Source: JANQOH01 sp965201115 (lineage in GTDB: Bacteria > Pseudomonadota > Alphaproteobacteria > UBA7887). From it: a stretch of DNA of 64,000 bases. Positions 8,449-17,441 of this stretch are shown in pieces. The notes below the pieces were generated by a model. That model saw only the letters and a list, made by a program, of their open reading frames with translations. It ran no database searches and was not told the origin of the DNA. Position 1 is the first letter of the stretch; each line of letters starts with the position of its first letter. Position numbers and translations under genes: made by a program. The DNA is taken from NCBI GenBank assembly GCA_965201115.1, contig OZ241745.1, positions 1,922,001 through 1,986,000 on the forward strand, written 5' to 3'.

Positions 8449-9581
8449 GCGCCGAGCGCCGTGTGCGCGTCGCCCTGGGCGCGCGCAGCTACGACGTCAT
8501 CGTCGGCGCCGGCCTTGTCGCGCGGGCGGGGGAGCTGCTCGCGCCGGTCCTTGCCGGGCGCCGCGCCGCGGTGGTGACCGACGACAACGTCGCGCCGCTC
8601 TATCTGGCGCCGCTGCGCGCGAGCCTGGAGGCGGCGGGGTTCGCGGTCTTTGAACGCGTCGTTCCGGCGGGCGAGGCAAGCAAGTCGTGGGAGTCGCTCG
8701 GCCGCCTGATCGAGGCGCTGCTCGCCGCGCGCGTGGAGCGCTCGTCCGCCATCATCGCGCTCGGCGGCGGCGTTGTCGGCGATCTCGCGGGAGTCGCGGC
8801 CGCGCTGGTTCTGCGCGGCGTCGAGTTCGCGCAGATACCCACCACGCTGCTCGCGCAAATCGACAGTTCGGTGGGCGGCAAGACCGGCGTCAACTCGCGC
8901 CTGGGCAAGAACCTCATCGGCGCGTTCCTGCAGCCGCGCCGCGTGCTGGCCGACATCGATACGCTGAACACCCTCCCGGCGCGCGAACTGACCGCCGGAT
9001 ACGCCGAATGCGTGAAATACGCGCTGATCGACGACCCCGCCTTCTTCGACTGGCTCGAGGCGAACGCCGGCGCCGCGCTGCACGGCGCGGGGCCCGAGCG
9101 CGTCCGCGCCATCGCCGCCTGCTGCGAGGCCAAGGCGCGCCTCGTCGCCGAGGACGAACGCGAGACCGGGCGCCGCGCCCTGCTCAATCTGGGCCACACA
9201 TTCGGCCACGCGCTGGAGAGCCTGGCGGGCTACGGCGGCGCGCTGGCGCACGGGGAAGCGGTCGCCATCGGAACGGGGATGGCGTTCGATCTCTCGACGC
9301 GGCTCGGCTTCTGCCCGCCCGCCGACCGCGACCGCGTGTTCGCGCATTTCGCCGCCGCCGGCCTGCCGCTCGCGCCGCCGCGGCAGCTCGCGGCGGGCTG
9401 GACGGCGCGCGGCGTATTCGAGCGCATGGCGCTGGACAAGAAGGTGCGCGGCGGCCGCCTCACGCTTGTGCTGGCGCACGGCATCGGCCGCGCCTTTCTG
9501 CATCGCGGCGCGCCCGAGGCGGACATCCTCGCCGCCATCGAGGCGGGGCTGGCGCCGGCGCGCGGGCGCGCTCGTCCATGA
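8445..9581 (+). CDS. aroB: 3-dehydroquinate synthase
   Basis: 378-residue NAD- and zinc-dependent enzyme converting DAHP to 3-dehydroquinate, the second step of the shikimate pathway. It shows the PAGEASKSW NAD loop, GGGVVGDLAGVAAAL, the PTTLLAQIDSSVGGKTGVN signature, the zinc-site region NLGHTFGHALE and ALDKKVRGG. It overlaps aroK by four bases upstream and the CorC-like gene by four bases downstream, forming a three-gene operon. Length is typical. Confidence 0.97.
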   Translation: MSAERRVRVALGARSYDVIVGAGLVARAGELLAPVLAGRRAAVVTDDNVAPLYLAPLRASLEAAGFAVFERVVPAGEASKSWESLGRLIEALLAARVERSSAIIALGGGVVGDLAGVAAALVLRGVEFAQIPTTLLAQIDSSVGGKTGVNSRLGKNLIGAFLQPRRVLADIDTLNTLPARELTAGYAECVKYALIDDPAFFDWLEANAGAALHGAGPERVRAIAACCEAKARLVAEDERETGRRALLNLGHTFGHALESLAGYGGALAHGEAVAIGTGMAFDLSTRLGFCPPADRDRVFAHFAAAGLPLAPPRQLAAGWTARGVFERMALDKKVRGGRLTLVLAHGIGRAFLHRGAPEADILAAIEAGLAPARGRARP

Positions 9582-10840
9582 CGACGGCTATCGTGCTTAC
9601 GCTGGCGGCGGTCCTGGGGCTGCTGTTGCTCTCGGGGTTCTTCTCGGGGTCGGAAACGGCGCTGACGGCGGCCTCGCGGTCGCGCCTCCACCAGCTGGCG
9701 GAGCGCGGCGACCGCCGCGCGCGCCAGGCCGGCGCGCTGCTCGACAACCGCGAGACCCTGATCGGCGCCATTCTCTTCGGCAACAACGCGGTCAACATAT
9801 TGGCCTCGGCGCTGGCGACGAGTCTCGCCATCGGCATGTTCGGCGAGGCCGGCGTCGCCTACGCCACGGTGGCGATGACCGCGCTGGTGTTCGTGTTTGC
9901 CGAGGTTCTGCCGAAAACGTGGGCGATTCGCCGCGCCGACGACGCGGCCCTGCGGGTCGCGCCCGGGCTGCGCGTTCTCGTCGCGCTGTTCGCGCCGCTC
10001 AGCCGCGCCGTCCACGCGCTCGTGGACTCGATACTGAAACTCCTCGGCGGCGGCGCGCCCCGCGCGCCCTCGGCCGCCGAGGAACTGCGCGCCATATTCG
10101 ACCTGCGCGCGCGCCAGGGGCTGGTGCGCAAGAACTACCGCGACATGCTGCGGGGCATACTCGACCTGTCGGAAGTCGAGGTGGGGGAGATCATGACCCA
10201 CCGCAAGAACATGGTCTCGGCGGACGCGGACCTGCCGCCCGACGAGCTCATCGCGGCGGTGCTCGCCAGCCCGTTTACGCGCATTCCGCTGTGGCGCGGC
10301 GACCCCGACAACATCGTCGGCGTGCTGCACGCCAAGACCCTGCTGCGCGCGTTGCGCGGACGCGCCGACGCGCTCGATTCGGCCGCCGTCATGGCGCTCG
10401 CGTTCGAGCCCGCGTTCGTGCCCGACACGACGAGCCTGGCGCGCCAGCTGGCCGCCTTCCGCGCGCGCCGCGAGCATTTTGCGCTGGTGGTCGATGAATA
10501 CGGAACCTTGCAGGGGCTGGTGACGCTGGAGGACATTCTGGAGGAAATCGTCGGCGACATCGCCGACGAATACGACCTGCCGACGGTGGGCATCCGCCGC
10601 CAGGCCGACGGGTCGTTCCTCGTCGAGGGCGCCGTGACGATCCGCGACCTCAACCGTGCTCTCGACAGCCGCCTGCCCGACGAGGAAGCCGCGACCGCCG
10701 CCGGCCTGGTTATCGACCTGGCCGAAACGATCCCGGAAGTCGGCGAGCGCTTCCCGGTGGGCGGCCATGTCTTCGAAGTGCTGGCGCGGGAAAAGAACCG
10801 CATCACCCGGCTCCGCCTGACGCCGGCGGAAACCGGTTGA
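9578..10840 (+). CDS. CNNM/CorC-HlyC family membrane protein
   Basis: 420-residue protein with an N-terminal DUF21 (CNNM) membrane domain (about residues 1-190, with FFSGSETALTAASRSRLHQLA and FGNNAVNILAS), a CBS-domain pair (about 200-330, including IMTHRKNMVSAD and FTRIPLWRG then FALVVDEYGTLQGLVTLEDILEEIVGDI) and a C-terminal CorC/HlyC FAD-like domain (about 345-420). Family members are tied to magnesium or cobalt efflux or resistance; old 'hemolysin' labels are misleading. Translationally coupled to aroB, as in many alphaproteobacteria. Substrate here is not known. Confidence 0.9.
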   Translation: MTTAIVLTLAAVLGLLLLSGFFSGSETALTAASRSRLHQLAERGDRRARQAGALLDNRETLIGAILFGNNAVNILASALATSLAIGMFGEAGVAYATVAMTALVFVFAEVLPKTWAIRRADDAALRVAPGLRVLVALFAPLSRAVHALVDSILKLLGGGAPRAPSAAEELRAIFDLRARQGLVRKNYRDMLRGILDLSEVEVGEIMTHRKNMVSADADLPPDELIAAVLASPFTRIPLWRGDPDNIVGVLHAKTLLRALRGRADALDSAAVMALAFEPAFVPDTTSLARQLAAFRARREHFALVVDEYGTLQGLVTLEDILEEIVGDIADEYDLPTVGIRRQADGSFLVEGAVTIRDLNRALDSRLPDEEAATAAGLVIDLAETIPEVGERFPVGGHVFEVLAREKNRITRLRLTPAETG

Positions 10841-10898
10841 CGGCGGGACGGCGCGCGCGGCCGCTATCGCGCCGGAACAACCGCAAAGGCGTTTCCCC

Positions 10899-12602
10899 AT
10901 GCACAGGGCGGGTATTCTCGACACGCGCACGGTCGATTATCTCGAATTGATCGGCAGTGGGCGGATATGGCGCGTTCCGCCGTTCCAGCGGGATTACTCA
11001 TGGTCCAGGGACCAATGGGAAGACCTGTGGAACGATATCGGCGATCTGCGCGCCGACCCGCGGAAGGAGGAGCACTTTCTCGGCGCGCTGGTCGTCCAGC
11101 CCGCGAACGACCGCGAATTCCGGATTATCGACGGGCAGCAGCGTCTGGCGACGCTGAGCCTGCTGGCGCTTGCCGCGGTCGCCAGGCTCGAGGCGCTGGC
11201 GCGCGCCGGCGCGGAGCCCGCCGCGAACGCCGAACGCGCGCGCGCGCTTCGCCGCCGCTTTATCGGCGAGAAGGACGCGGCTTCGCTGCTCGAGGTCAGC
11301 CGCTTGCGGCTCAACGAAGCGGACGACGGTTTTTATCGGGATTTTCTCGTGCAGCTCAGGCGCCCGTACAATCTTTCCGGGGCGGCGGAATCGAACCGGC
11401 TGCTTTTCCAATGCTTCGAATACTTTACGGAGCGGCTGGGCGACAGCGGGTTCGACGGCCGCGGGATCGCGGAGTTCCTGTGCGATACGGCGGCCCCGCG
11501 GCTCGTTTTCGTTGTCGTTTCCGTCAGCGACGATGCGAGCGCCTGGACCGTGTTCGAGACGCTCAACGCCCGGGGCGCTGCCCTTGCATCCGCCGATTTG
11601 CTCCGCAACCGTATGTTTTCGCAAGCGCGCGCCGGCTTCGCCCGCGACATTCTCCAACGACGCTGGCGCCGCCTCGCGAATACGGTCGGCCAGGCGCGGT
11701 TCCCCGATTTTTTGCGCAGCCATCTTGCATGCGCCGAGCCGAATGTCCGCGGCGTCCGGGTCTTTTCGCTCTTGCGGGAACAAGCGCGCGGCGTGCATGA
11801 GGTTTTCAGGCTTTTCGATATCCTGAAGCCGCGGGGGGAGCTGTTCGGCGCCCTGCGCGACTGGACCTTCGGATACTGGGCAAGCCTGCCGGGGGCCGCG
11901 CGCTGGGCCGCCGAACTCGATCTCTTCGGCGGCCGCGAAGCGGAGCCCTTGCTGTTCGCCGCGCGCGAAACGTTTTCCGACAGCGATTTCGTGCGGACGC
12001 TGAAGCTCGCGGCGGCGGCGGCGTTCCGCTGCTTCGCGTCGGCGCGGGTCGGCTCGAACGATCTCGGCGCCGCCTGCCATCGCGCCGCCAGGGCGATTTC
12101 CGAAGGCAAGGCGCGCCGTCCGGCCGCGGCGTTCGCCATCCTCCGGTCGGCGTATCCCGGCGACAGGGAGTTCCACGACGACTTCGCGCGCCTCGCCGTC
12201 CCGACCGCGGGCGCTGGCCGCAAGCGCGCGAAATACATTCTGGCGCGGCTGGAAAGCGCGATTTCCGCGCGCGCCGTCGATCCGCTTGCCGACCCCGGAA
12301 CCATCGAACGCATCCTGCCGGAAAACCCGTCGGAGGGCTGGGCAGAGACCTATCCCCCGGAAAAGTGGGAGGCCGGCGTCTATCGCCTGGGCAATCTCGC
12401 CCTGCTCGAGGAATCGCTGAATCGGGAGGCTGGCAACCGGCCGTATGCCGACAAGCGCGCCGTTTACGCCCGATCCGACTACGCCCTGGCGCGGGAGATT
12501 CCGGAAATGGCGCCGGAAGAATGGACGCCGGCGCCGGTCGAGGCGCGCCAGCGGCGGCTTGCGGAAACGGCTGTGCGTATCTGGCGTTCCGATTTTGCGT
12601 GA
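10899..12602 (+). CDS. DUF262/DUF1524 (GmrSD-like) protein, probable altered nuclease
   Basis: 567-residue protein of the GmrSD type, usually a modification-dependent restriction or anti-phage enzyme. The N-terminal DUF262 domain has VPPFQRDYSW and the nucleotide-binding IIDGQQRLATLSLL motif (about residues 74-87). The C-terminal DUF1524 domain keeps its W-x-YRLGNLALLEESLN...N..Y..K pattern, but the HNH histidine expected in the IEHILP context reads IERILP (codon CGC at 12310-12312). A CAC to CGC transition would explain this, and it predicts loss of nuclease chemistry unless another residue substitutes. It is a lone gene, convergent with znuA 16 bases away; no partner modification gene is adjacent. 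Confidence 0.85.
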   Translation: MHRAGILDTRTVDYLELIGSGRIWRVPPFQRDYSWSRDQWEDLWNDIGDLRADPRKEEHFLGALVVQPANDREFRIIDGQQRLATLSLLALAAVARLEALARAGAEPAANAERARALRRRFIGEKDAASLLEVSRLRLNEADDGFYRDFLVQLRRPYNLSGAAESNRLLFQCFEYFTERLGDSGFDGRGIAEFLCDTAAPRLVFVVVSVSDDASAWTVFETLNARGAALASADLLRNRMFSQARAGFARDILQRRWRRLANTVGQARFPDFLRSHLACAEPNVRGVRVFSLLREQARGVHEVFRLFDILKPRGELFGALRDWTFGYWASLPGAARWAAELDLFGGREAEPLLFAARETFSDSDFVRTLKLAAAAAFRCFASARVGSNDLGAACHRAARAISEGKARRPAAAFAILRSAYPGDREFHDDFARLAVPTAGAGRKRAKYILARLESAISARAVDPLADPGTIERILPENPSEGWAETYPPEKWEAGVYRLGNLALLEESLNREAGNRPYADKRAVYARSDYALAREIPEMAPEEWTPAPVEARQRRLAETAVRIWRSDFA

Positions 12603-12618
12603 CGACTCGGCGGCGCGC

Positions 12619-13578
12619 TCACGGGCCGCCATCCTCCGCGGCGGGTTGCAGGCAGGCGCGCATCGAGGCGGCGAGGCCGCGCAGCAAGGCGAAATAGGCG
12701 TCCTCGCCGAGAGCGAGCGCCGCGCCCAGCGGATCGAGAACGCCGGAGCGGACCGGGAGACCGTCGGCCACCGCGCGCAGCACGCGCGGCTCGAACTGCG
12801 GCTCGCTGAATACGCATACCGATTGCAAGGCGCGAATACGCTCGCGGATCTCGACCAGGCGCCGCGCGCCCGGCGGGCGGCCGGAAGACACCGCCACGGA
12901 GCCCACGGCATTCAGACCGTAGCGCGCCTCGAAATAGCGATACGCGTCGTGGAACACCACGAACGGCGCCGCGCGCGTATCTTTGAGCGCCGCGCGCAGT
13001 TCGCCGTCGAGCGCTTCCAGCCGCCGCGCCAGGCGGTTCGCATTGGCGCGGTAGGCGGCGCCATGTTCCGGATCGACTCCCTCCAGCGCCTGCGCGATGA
13101 CGCGCGCCATCGCCCGGGCGTTGCGCGGGTCGAGCCATATATGCATGTCCATATGCGTGCCCGCCGGGCCCGCCGCGCCGCCGTGATCGTCGTTCGCCTC
13201 CCAGGCGCCGCCCTTGCGCGTGGCGTGAAGCGCGAGGCCGTCGATCTCCGAAAGCGTTATGACTTCCGCCGCGTCGAGCCCGCGCAGGGACCGCGTCAGA
13301 AAGGTCTCGTATTCGGAGCCGATCCAGAACACGAGCTCCGCCCGATGAAGCGCGCGCGCGTCGGAGGGCCGCAGGGTGTAGGTATGCGGCGAGACGCCGC
13401 CGGCTATCAGAAGCACGGGCTCGCCCACGCCGCGCATGACGCCGGCGACAAGCGCGTGAACCGGCTTTATGGTTGCGATGGCGCGCGGCGCGGCGGCGGA
13501 GCCGGGCGCGGCGAACGCGGCGAGCGCCAGCGCCGCCAGCGAACGACTGGCGACGCGGATATGTCGTTTCGTGAGCAT
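12619..13578 (-). CDS. znuA: Zinc ABC transporter substrate-binding protein
   Basis: 319-residue periplasmic zinc-binding protein. The start is ATG 13578 (MLTKRHIRVASRSLAALALA), giving a clear signal peptide ending near AAA in residues 25-30. Metal-site histidines appear in IKPVHALV, GVSPHTY and the MDMHIWLDP motif, with DAYRYFE and a C-terminal SEPQFEP. The histidine-rich loop seen in some ZnuA proteins is short here (DDHGGAAGPAGTHMDMH). The gene is divergent from zur-znuC-znuB across an 87-base gap carrying a candidate Zur operator, so zinc repression of both units is likely. Confidence 0.94.
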   Translation of the reverse strand: MLTKRHIRVASRSLAALALAAFAAPGSAAAPRAIATIKPVHALVAGVMRGVGEPVLLIAGGVSPHTYTLRPSDARALHRAELVFWIGSEYETFLTRSLRGLDAAEVITLSEIDGLALHATRKGGAWEANDDHGGAAGPAGTHMDMHIWLDPRNARAMARVIAQALEGVDPEHGAAYRANANRLARRLEALDGELRAALKDTRAAPFVVFHDAYRYFEARYGLNAVGSVAVSSGRPPGARRLVEIRERIRALQSVCVFSEPQFEPRVLRAVADGLPVRSGVLDPLGAALALGEDAYFALLRGLAASMRACLQPAAEDGGP

Positions 13579-13605
13579 GTCTGTCTTTCCGCGGCGTTGG
13601 CAGGG

Positions 13606-13620
13606 TGCTACAGTATAGCA
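13606..13620. promoter_or_regulatory. Candidate Zur operator
   Basis: The sequence TGCTACAGTATAGCA is an inverted repeat (TGCTA, five-base centre, TAGCA) in the middle of the otherwise GC-rich gap between divergent znuA and zur. Fur-family zinc regulators bind AT-rich palindromes of about this size, and a single site here could repress both directions. No exact consensus for this organism is known to me, so this is inference from position and symmetry. Confidence 0.55.
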
Positions 13621-13665
13621 TTGCAATCATGGCAGTGCGCAACGACGCGCGCAAGGAGGCATAGC

Positions 13666-14103
13666 GTGACCCCGACCGCCGCCCATTCCCCGCCGGCGCC
13701 GCCCGGCGGCCGCGCCGCCGTCCGCCTCACCGCCGGCCGCCGCCGCGTCCTCGAAATCGTGCGCGAAAGCGCGGCGCCCATGGGCGCATACGATATTTTG
13801 AGCCGCCTGAACGCCGCGGGCGGACGCCACGCGCCCTCCGCCGTGTACCGCGCGCTCGATTTCCTTGTCGCGCGCGGGCTGCTGCATCGGCTGGAGAGCC
13901 TGAACGCCTGGGTGGCGTGCCGGATTCCGGGCGAATCGCACAGCGCGCAGTTTCTGTTGTGCCGGCGCTGCGGCGCGGCGGACGAAATCGACAGCCGGCG
14001 CATCGCCGCGGCGATACGCGAGCGCGCCCGGTCCGCCGGCTTCGCCGTCGAATCGCCCGTCGTCGAGGTTGCGGGCCTCTGCCCGAACTGCCGCGATGGC
14101 TGA
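13666..14103 (+). CDS. zur: Fur-family zinc uptake regulator
   Basis: 145-residue repressor that senses zinc and shuts off uptake genes. The start is GTG 13666, six bases after a perfect AAGGAGG (13653-13659). An N-terminal winged helix (LTAGRRRVLEIVRE through PSAVYRALDFLVARGLLHRLE) is followed by the dimer domain with two CxxC pairs, LLCRRCGAADE and GLCPNCRDG, expected to hold structural zinc. Its last codons overlap the znuC start by eight bases, so zur, znuC and znuB form one autoregulated operon. Confidence 0.93.
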   Translation: MTPTAAHSPPAPPGGRAAVRLTAGRRRVLEIVRESAAPMGAYDILSRLNAAGGRHAPSAVYRALDFLVARGLLHRLESLNAWVACRIPGESHSAQFLLCRRCGAADEIDSRRIAAAIRERARSAGFAVESPVVEVAGLCPNCRDG

Positions 14104-14860
14104 GCCCGCGCTCTCGATCGAGGCGCGCGGCGTCCATGTGCGCCTGGGCGGCCGCGAAGTGCTGCGCGATATCGATGTCGATGTGCGCGATGGCGAAATC
14201 CTGACGCTCATCGGCCCCAACGGCGCCGGCAAGACAACGCTCGTCCGCGTGCTCCTCGGCCTGATCGCGCCCGACGCGGGCCGCGTCCGGCGGCGCTCCG
14301 GCCTGACGGTGGGCTATCTGCCGCAGTCGTTCGCCGTCGATCCGTCGCTGCCGCTTACGGTGCGCCGCCTTTTGTCGCTGACCCGCGGCGCGCGCGAAAG
14401 CGATATGCGGCGGGTCCTCGCGGAAGCGGGCGCCGACGGGCTGCTCGACCGGCCCGTGCAGGGGCTGTCGGCGGGAGAGCGCCAGCGCGCGCTGCTCGCC
14501 CGCGCGCTGCTCGGAAGCCCCGACCTGCTGATTCTCGACGAGCCCGACCGCAACATGGACGTTACCGGGCAGCTGGCGCTCTACCGGCTGGTGGACGCGC
14601 TGCGGGAGCGGCGCGGCTGCGCCGTCGTCATGATTTCGCACGATCTTCATGTTGTGATGGCGGCGACCGACCGCGTGCTCTGCCTGAATACGCATGTCTG
14701 CTGTTCGGGCCGGCCCGAGGCGGTCGCGCGGCGGCCCGAATATCTCGCCCTGTTCGGGCCGCGGACCGCCGACGCGCTTGCGGTTTACGGCCACCGCCAC
14801 GACCATGAGCACGACATCCGCGGCGCGGCCGTCCCCGTTGCCGCGCGCGGCGGCGCCTGA
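14096..14860 (+). CDS. znuC: Zinc ABC transporter ATPase
   Basis: 254-residue ATP-binding subunit of the zinc importer. It starts at ATG 14096 inside the end of zur. The Walker A is GPNGAGKTT (about residues 39-47), the ABC signature LSAGERQRALLARAL, the Walker B LLILDEP, and the switch histidine lies in MISHDLH. The segment after Walker B reads EPDRNMD. The C-terminus is histidine-rich (YGHRHDHEHD), consistent with zinc handling. Confidence 0.94.
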   Translation: MAEPALSIEARGVHVRLGGREVLRDIDVDVRDGEILTLIGPNGAGKTTLVRVLLGLIAPDAGRVRRRSGLTVGYLPQSFAVDPSLPLTVRRLLSLTRGARESDMRRVLAEAGADGLLDRPVQGLSAGERQRALLARALLGSPDLLILDEPDRNMDVTGQLALYRLVDALRERRGCAVVMISHDLHVVMAATDRVLCLNTHVCCSGRPEAVARRPEYLALFGPRTADALAVYGHRHDHEHDIRGAAVPVAARGGA

Positions 14861-14869
14861 ACGCGCCCC

Positions 14870-15691
14870 GTGGAGCCGTTTCTGCTCAACGCGCTCCTGG
14901 GCGGCTCCGGCATCGCGCTCGCGACCGGGCCGCTCGGTTGCTTCGTCGTCTGGCGCAAGATGGCGTATTTCGGCGATTCGCTGGCCCATGCCGCGCTTCT
15001 CGGCGTGGCGCTCGGCCTGTTTCTCGACCTCGACCCGCGGCTGGGCATACTCGCCGCCTGCGCGCTCTTTTCGCTGCTGCTCGCCGCTCTCCAGGCGCGC
15101 GAAGGGCTCGCGGTGGACACCCTGCTCGGCATCCTCGCGCATACGTCGCTGTCCGGCGGGCTTGTGGCGCTCCGCTTTGCCGAGGGCGTGCGGGTCGATC
15201 TGATGGGCTATCTGTTCGGCGACGTGCTATCGGTCGCGACCGCTGACCTGTACTGGATCTACGGCGGCGCGGCGGTCGCGCTCGCGGCGACGGCGCGGCT
15301 CTGGCGCCCGCTTCTCGCCGTGACCGTCCACGCCGAGCTCGCCGAGGCCGAAGGCATGAGGCCGGGGCGCACGCGGTTCTGTTTTCTGCTGATCATTGCG
15401 CTCGTCATTGCGCTGGCGATGCAGGTCGTGGGCATTCTGCTTGTCGTGTCGCTTCTGACGATCCCCGCCGCCGCCGCGCGGCGCTTCGCGCGGACGCCCG
15501 AGGGCATGGCCGCGCTCGCGGGCGCCATAGGCGTCTTGTCGGTGTGGGCCGGACTGGCGGCCTCCCTGCACTGGGACACGCCCGCCGGCCCGTCGATCGT
15601 GCTTGCCGCCGCCGCCGCGTTTGCCGCCAGCCGCGGCCTGGGCGGCGCAATCGGCGCGCGCCGATTGCGCCGCTCCCCGCCCGTCGGATAG
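14870..15691 (+). CDS. znuB: Zinc ABC transporter permease
   Basis: 273-residue polytopic membrane protein of the ABC-3 permease family, starting with GTG at 14870, nine bases after znuC. Several hydrophobic segments are evident, with the family motif WRKMAYFGDSLAHAALLG near residue 25 and GILLVVSLLTIPAAAARR in the second half. Cotranscribed with zur and znuC. Its partner ZnuA is encoded divergently. Confidence 0.94.
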   Translation: MEPFLLNALLGGSGIALATGPLGCFVVWRKMAYFGDSLAHAALLGVALGLFLDLDPRLGILAACALFSLLLAALQAREGLAVDTLLGILAHTSLSGGLVALRFAEGVRVDLMGYLFGDVLSVATADLYWIYGGAAVALAATARLWRPLLAVTVHAELAEAEGMRPGRTRFCFLLIIALVIALAMQVVGILLVVSLLTIPAAAARRFARTPEGMAALAGAIGVLSVWAGLAASLHWDTPAGPSIVLAAAAAFAASRGLGGAIGARRLRRSPPVG

Positions 15692-15728
15692 AACGGGCCG
15701 GTCGGCACAACCGGACGCGGAGGCGGCC

Positions 15729-16493
15729 ATGGACCTCGGATTGCGCGGCAAACGCGCCATCGTCACCGGCGGCACGCGCGGCATCGGCCGCGCCGCCGCC
15801 GAACTCCTCGCCGGCGAGGGCTGCGCGGTGGGGATTTGCGCGCGCGGCGAGGCGGCGATTCGCCCCGCGCTCGACGCCTTGCGCGAACGCGGCGCGCCCG
15901 CCGCAACGGGCGCCGCCTTCGACGTGCGCGACCGCGACCGCCTGCGCGCCTGGATCGGGGAAGCCGCCGGCGAACTCGGCGGGCTCGATATCCTCGTCGC
16001 CAACGTCTCGGGGTTCGGCGTCGCCAGCGACGAGAGCGCGTGGCGCGACGCCTTCGAGGTCGACATGCTCGCCACGGTCGCCGCCGTCGAGGCGGCCCGC
16101 CCCCTGCTCGAACGGTCGCACGCCGGCGCCATCGTGGCGGTTTCGAGCATCGCGGCGGTGGAATTTTTCGGCGGCGCCCGGCCCTACAACGCGCTGAAGG
16201 CCGCGCTCATTACCTACGTCTCCAACATCGCCAACGAGCTCGCGCCCGCCGGCGTGCGCGCCAACACGGTCTCGCCGGGCACGATCTATTTCGAGGGCGG
16301 CGTTTGGGACCGCCGCAAGCGCGAGGCGCCGGAAGCCTACCGAGCCGCGCTCGCCCGCAACCCGATGGGCCGCATGGGCGGCCCCGAAGACGTCGCCGCC
16401 GCCGTCGCGTTCCTGGCGAGCCCCGCGGCGGGCTTCGTAACCGGCGCCAACCTGATCGTCGACGGCGGCCTCACGCGGCGCGTGCAGTTCTGA
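15729..16493 (+). CDS. Short-chain dehydrogenase/reductase
   Basis: 254-residue classical SDR. The start ATG 15729 follows GGAGG. The Rossmann glycine motif TGGTRGIGR is at about residues 13-21, the catalytic serine lies in AVSSIAAVEF, and the YxxxK pair in YNALKAA. The usual NNAG is NVSG. The C-terminal end GANLIVDGGLTRRVQF is typical of SDRs annotated as 3-oxoacyl-ACP reductase-like. Substrate cannot be inferred. It lies 37 bases after znuB and might be read through from it, but a zinc link is not implied. Confidence 0.88.
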   Translation: MDLGLRGKRAIVTGGTRGIGRAAAELLAGEGCAVGICARGEAAIRPALDALRERGAPAATGAAFDVRDRDRLRAWIGEAAGELGGLDILVANVSGFGVASDESAWRDAFEVDMLATVAAVEAARPLLERSHAGAIVAVSSIAAVEFFGGARPYNALKAALITYVSNIANELAPAGVRANTVSPGTIYFEGGVWDRRKREAPEAYRAALARNPMGRMGGPEDVAAAVAFLASPAAGFVTGANLIVDGGLTRRVQF

Positions 16494-16788
16494 ACCCCCG
16501 CGCGGCGAGCTGACCGGAAACACATCTACCGCCACTGGCTGCTCGACCGCTGCCGCGGTGCGACGAACCGACGCGCCTGTTCTTGGGCCGCAGCCCGCGC
16601 GGCGTCGTCATCTCGCTCCGCGGGCGGGTCGTCGATGCGCGGCCTCGCCCCACTGCCGTGGGCGACGGCCGCGACGCGCCCGACCTGGTTGACATCGCGC
16701 GGCGCGGCGGGGTACGGAAGGCGCGGCCGCCGCAGGGAAGGGGCGCGCGGGCGGGTCGAACACGGGCAACAACCGAGGGAGCGAGAGC
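16494..16788 (+). promoter_or_regulatory. Leader region of the infC operon with candidate promoter
   Basis: About 295 bases without a gene between the SDR and infC. A TTGACA at 16689-16694 and TACGGA at 16713-16718 (18-base spacer) could form a sigma70 promoter about 70 bases before infC. The -35 is consensus, the -10 is weak. The rest is GC-rich, and I see no tRNA and no convincing leader peptide. Confidence 0.35.
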
Positions 16789-17325
16789 ATAGCCAGATTT
16801 TATCCGCCGCTGCCGCCGCAGCGGGACGGGCCGCGGGCCAACGACGATATCGAGGCCGACCCGGTTCGGCTTATCGACCGCACGGGCAGAATGCTCGGGG
16901 TGATGGCGCTCCGCGAGGCGCGGCTTCACGCCAGCGAGGCGGGGCTCGACCTGGTGGAAGTGTCGCCGAACGCCGAGCCGCCGGTGTGCAAGATACTGGA
17001 CTACGGCAAGTTCAAGTACGACGGGCAGAAGCGCGCCGCCGAAGCGCGCAAGAAGCAGAAAACCATCGAGGTCAAGGAGATCAAGATGCGGCCGGGCATC
17101 GACGACCACGACTACGGCGTCAAGATGCGCTCGATTGTCAAATTCCTCGGCGAAGGCGACAAGGTGAAGGTGACGATGCGCTTCCGCGGGCGCGAAATGG
17201 CGAACCAGAGCCGGGGCGTGCAGGTGCTCAACCGGGTCAAGGTCGAGCTCGACGAGCTCGGCAAGGTCGAGCAATTCCCGAAGCTCGAAGGCCGCCAGAT
17301 GACGATGGTGCTGGCGCCGCGCTAG
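16789..17325 (+). CDS. infC: Translation initiation factor IF-3 (AUA start)
   Basis: IF-3 binds the 30S subunit and checks start-codon pairing. The family N-terminus ARFYPPLPPQRDGPRANDDI is present in frame, but the codon before it is ATA at 16789. No ATG, GTG or TTG occurs in frame between there and 16891 (MLGVM), and starting at 16891 would cut off 34 conserved residues. IF-3 genes classically start at rare AUU/AUC/AUA codons for autoregulation, so AUA is the best call, giving 178 residues. A GAGGGAG lies 7-13 bases upstream. Conserved features include DLVEVSPNAEPPVCKILDYGKFKY, KEIKMRPGIDDHDY and FRGREM. Confidence 0.92.
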   Translation: MARFYPPLPPQRDGPRANDDIEADPVRLIDRTGRMLGVMALREARLHASEAGLDLVEVSPNAEPPVCKILDYGKFKYDGQKRAAEARKKQKTIEVKEIKMRPGIDDHDYGVKMRSIVKFLGEGDKVKVTMRFRGREMANQSRGVQVLNRVKVELDELGKVEQFPKLEGRQMTMVLAPR

Positions 17326-17441
17326 GCGGCGCCGGCGGAATTTCCCCCCTTGCGCCGGCCGGCCGCCGCCGCTACAACCCGCGCTTCGCGGGCGGCGGCG
17401 GACGCGCCGCGCGCGCCGAGCACACGGCCGATGAGGCGGCA

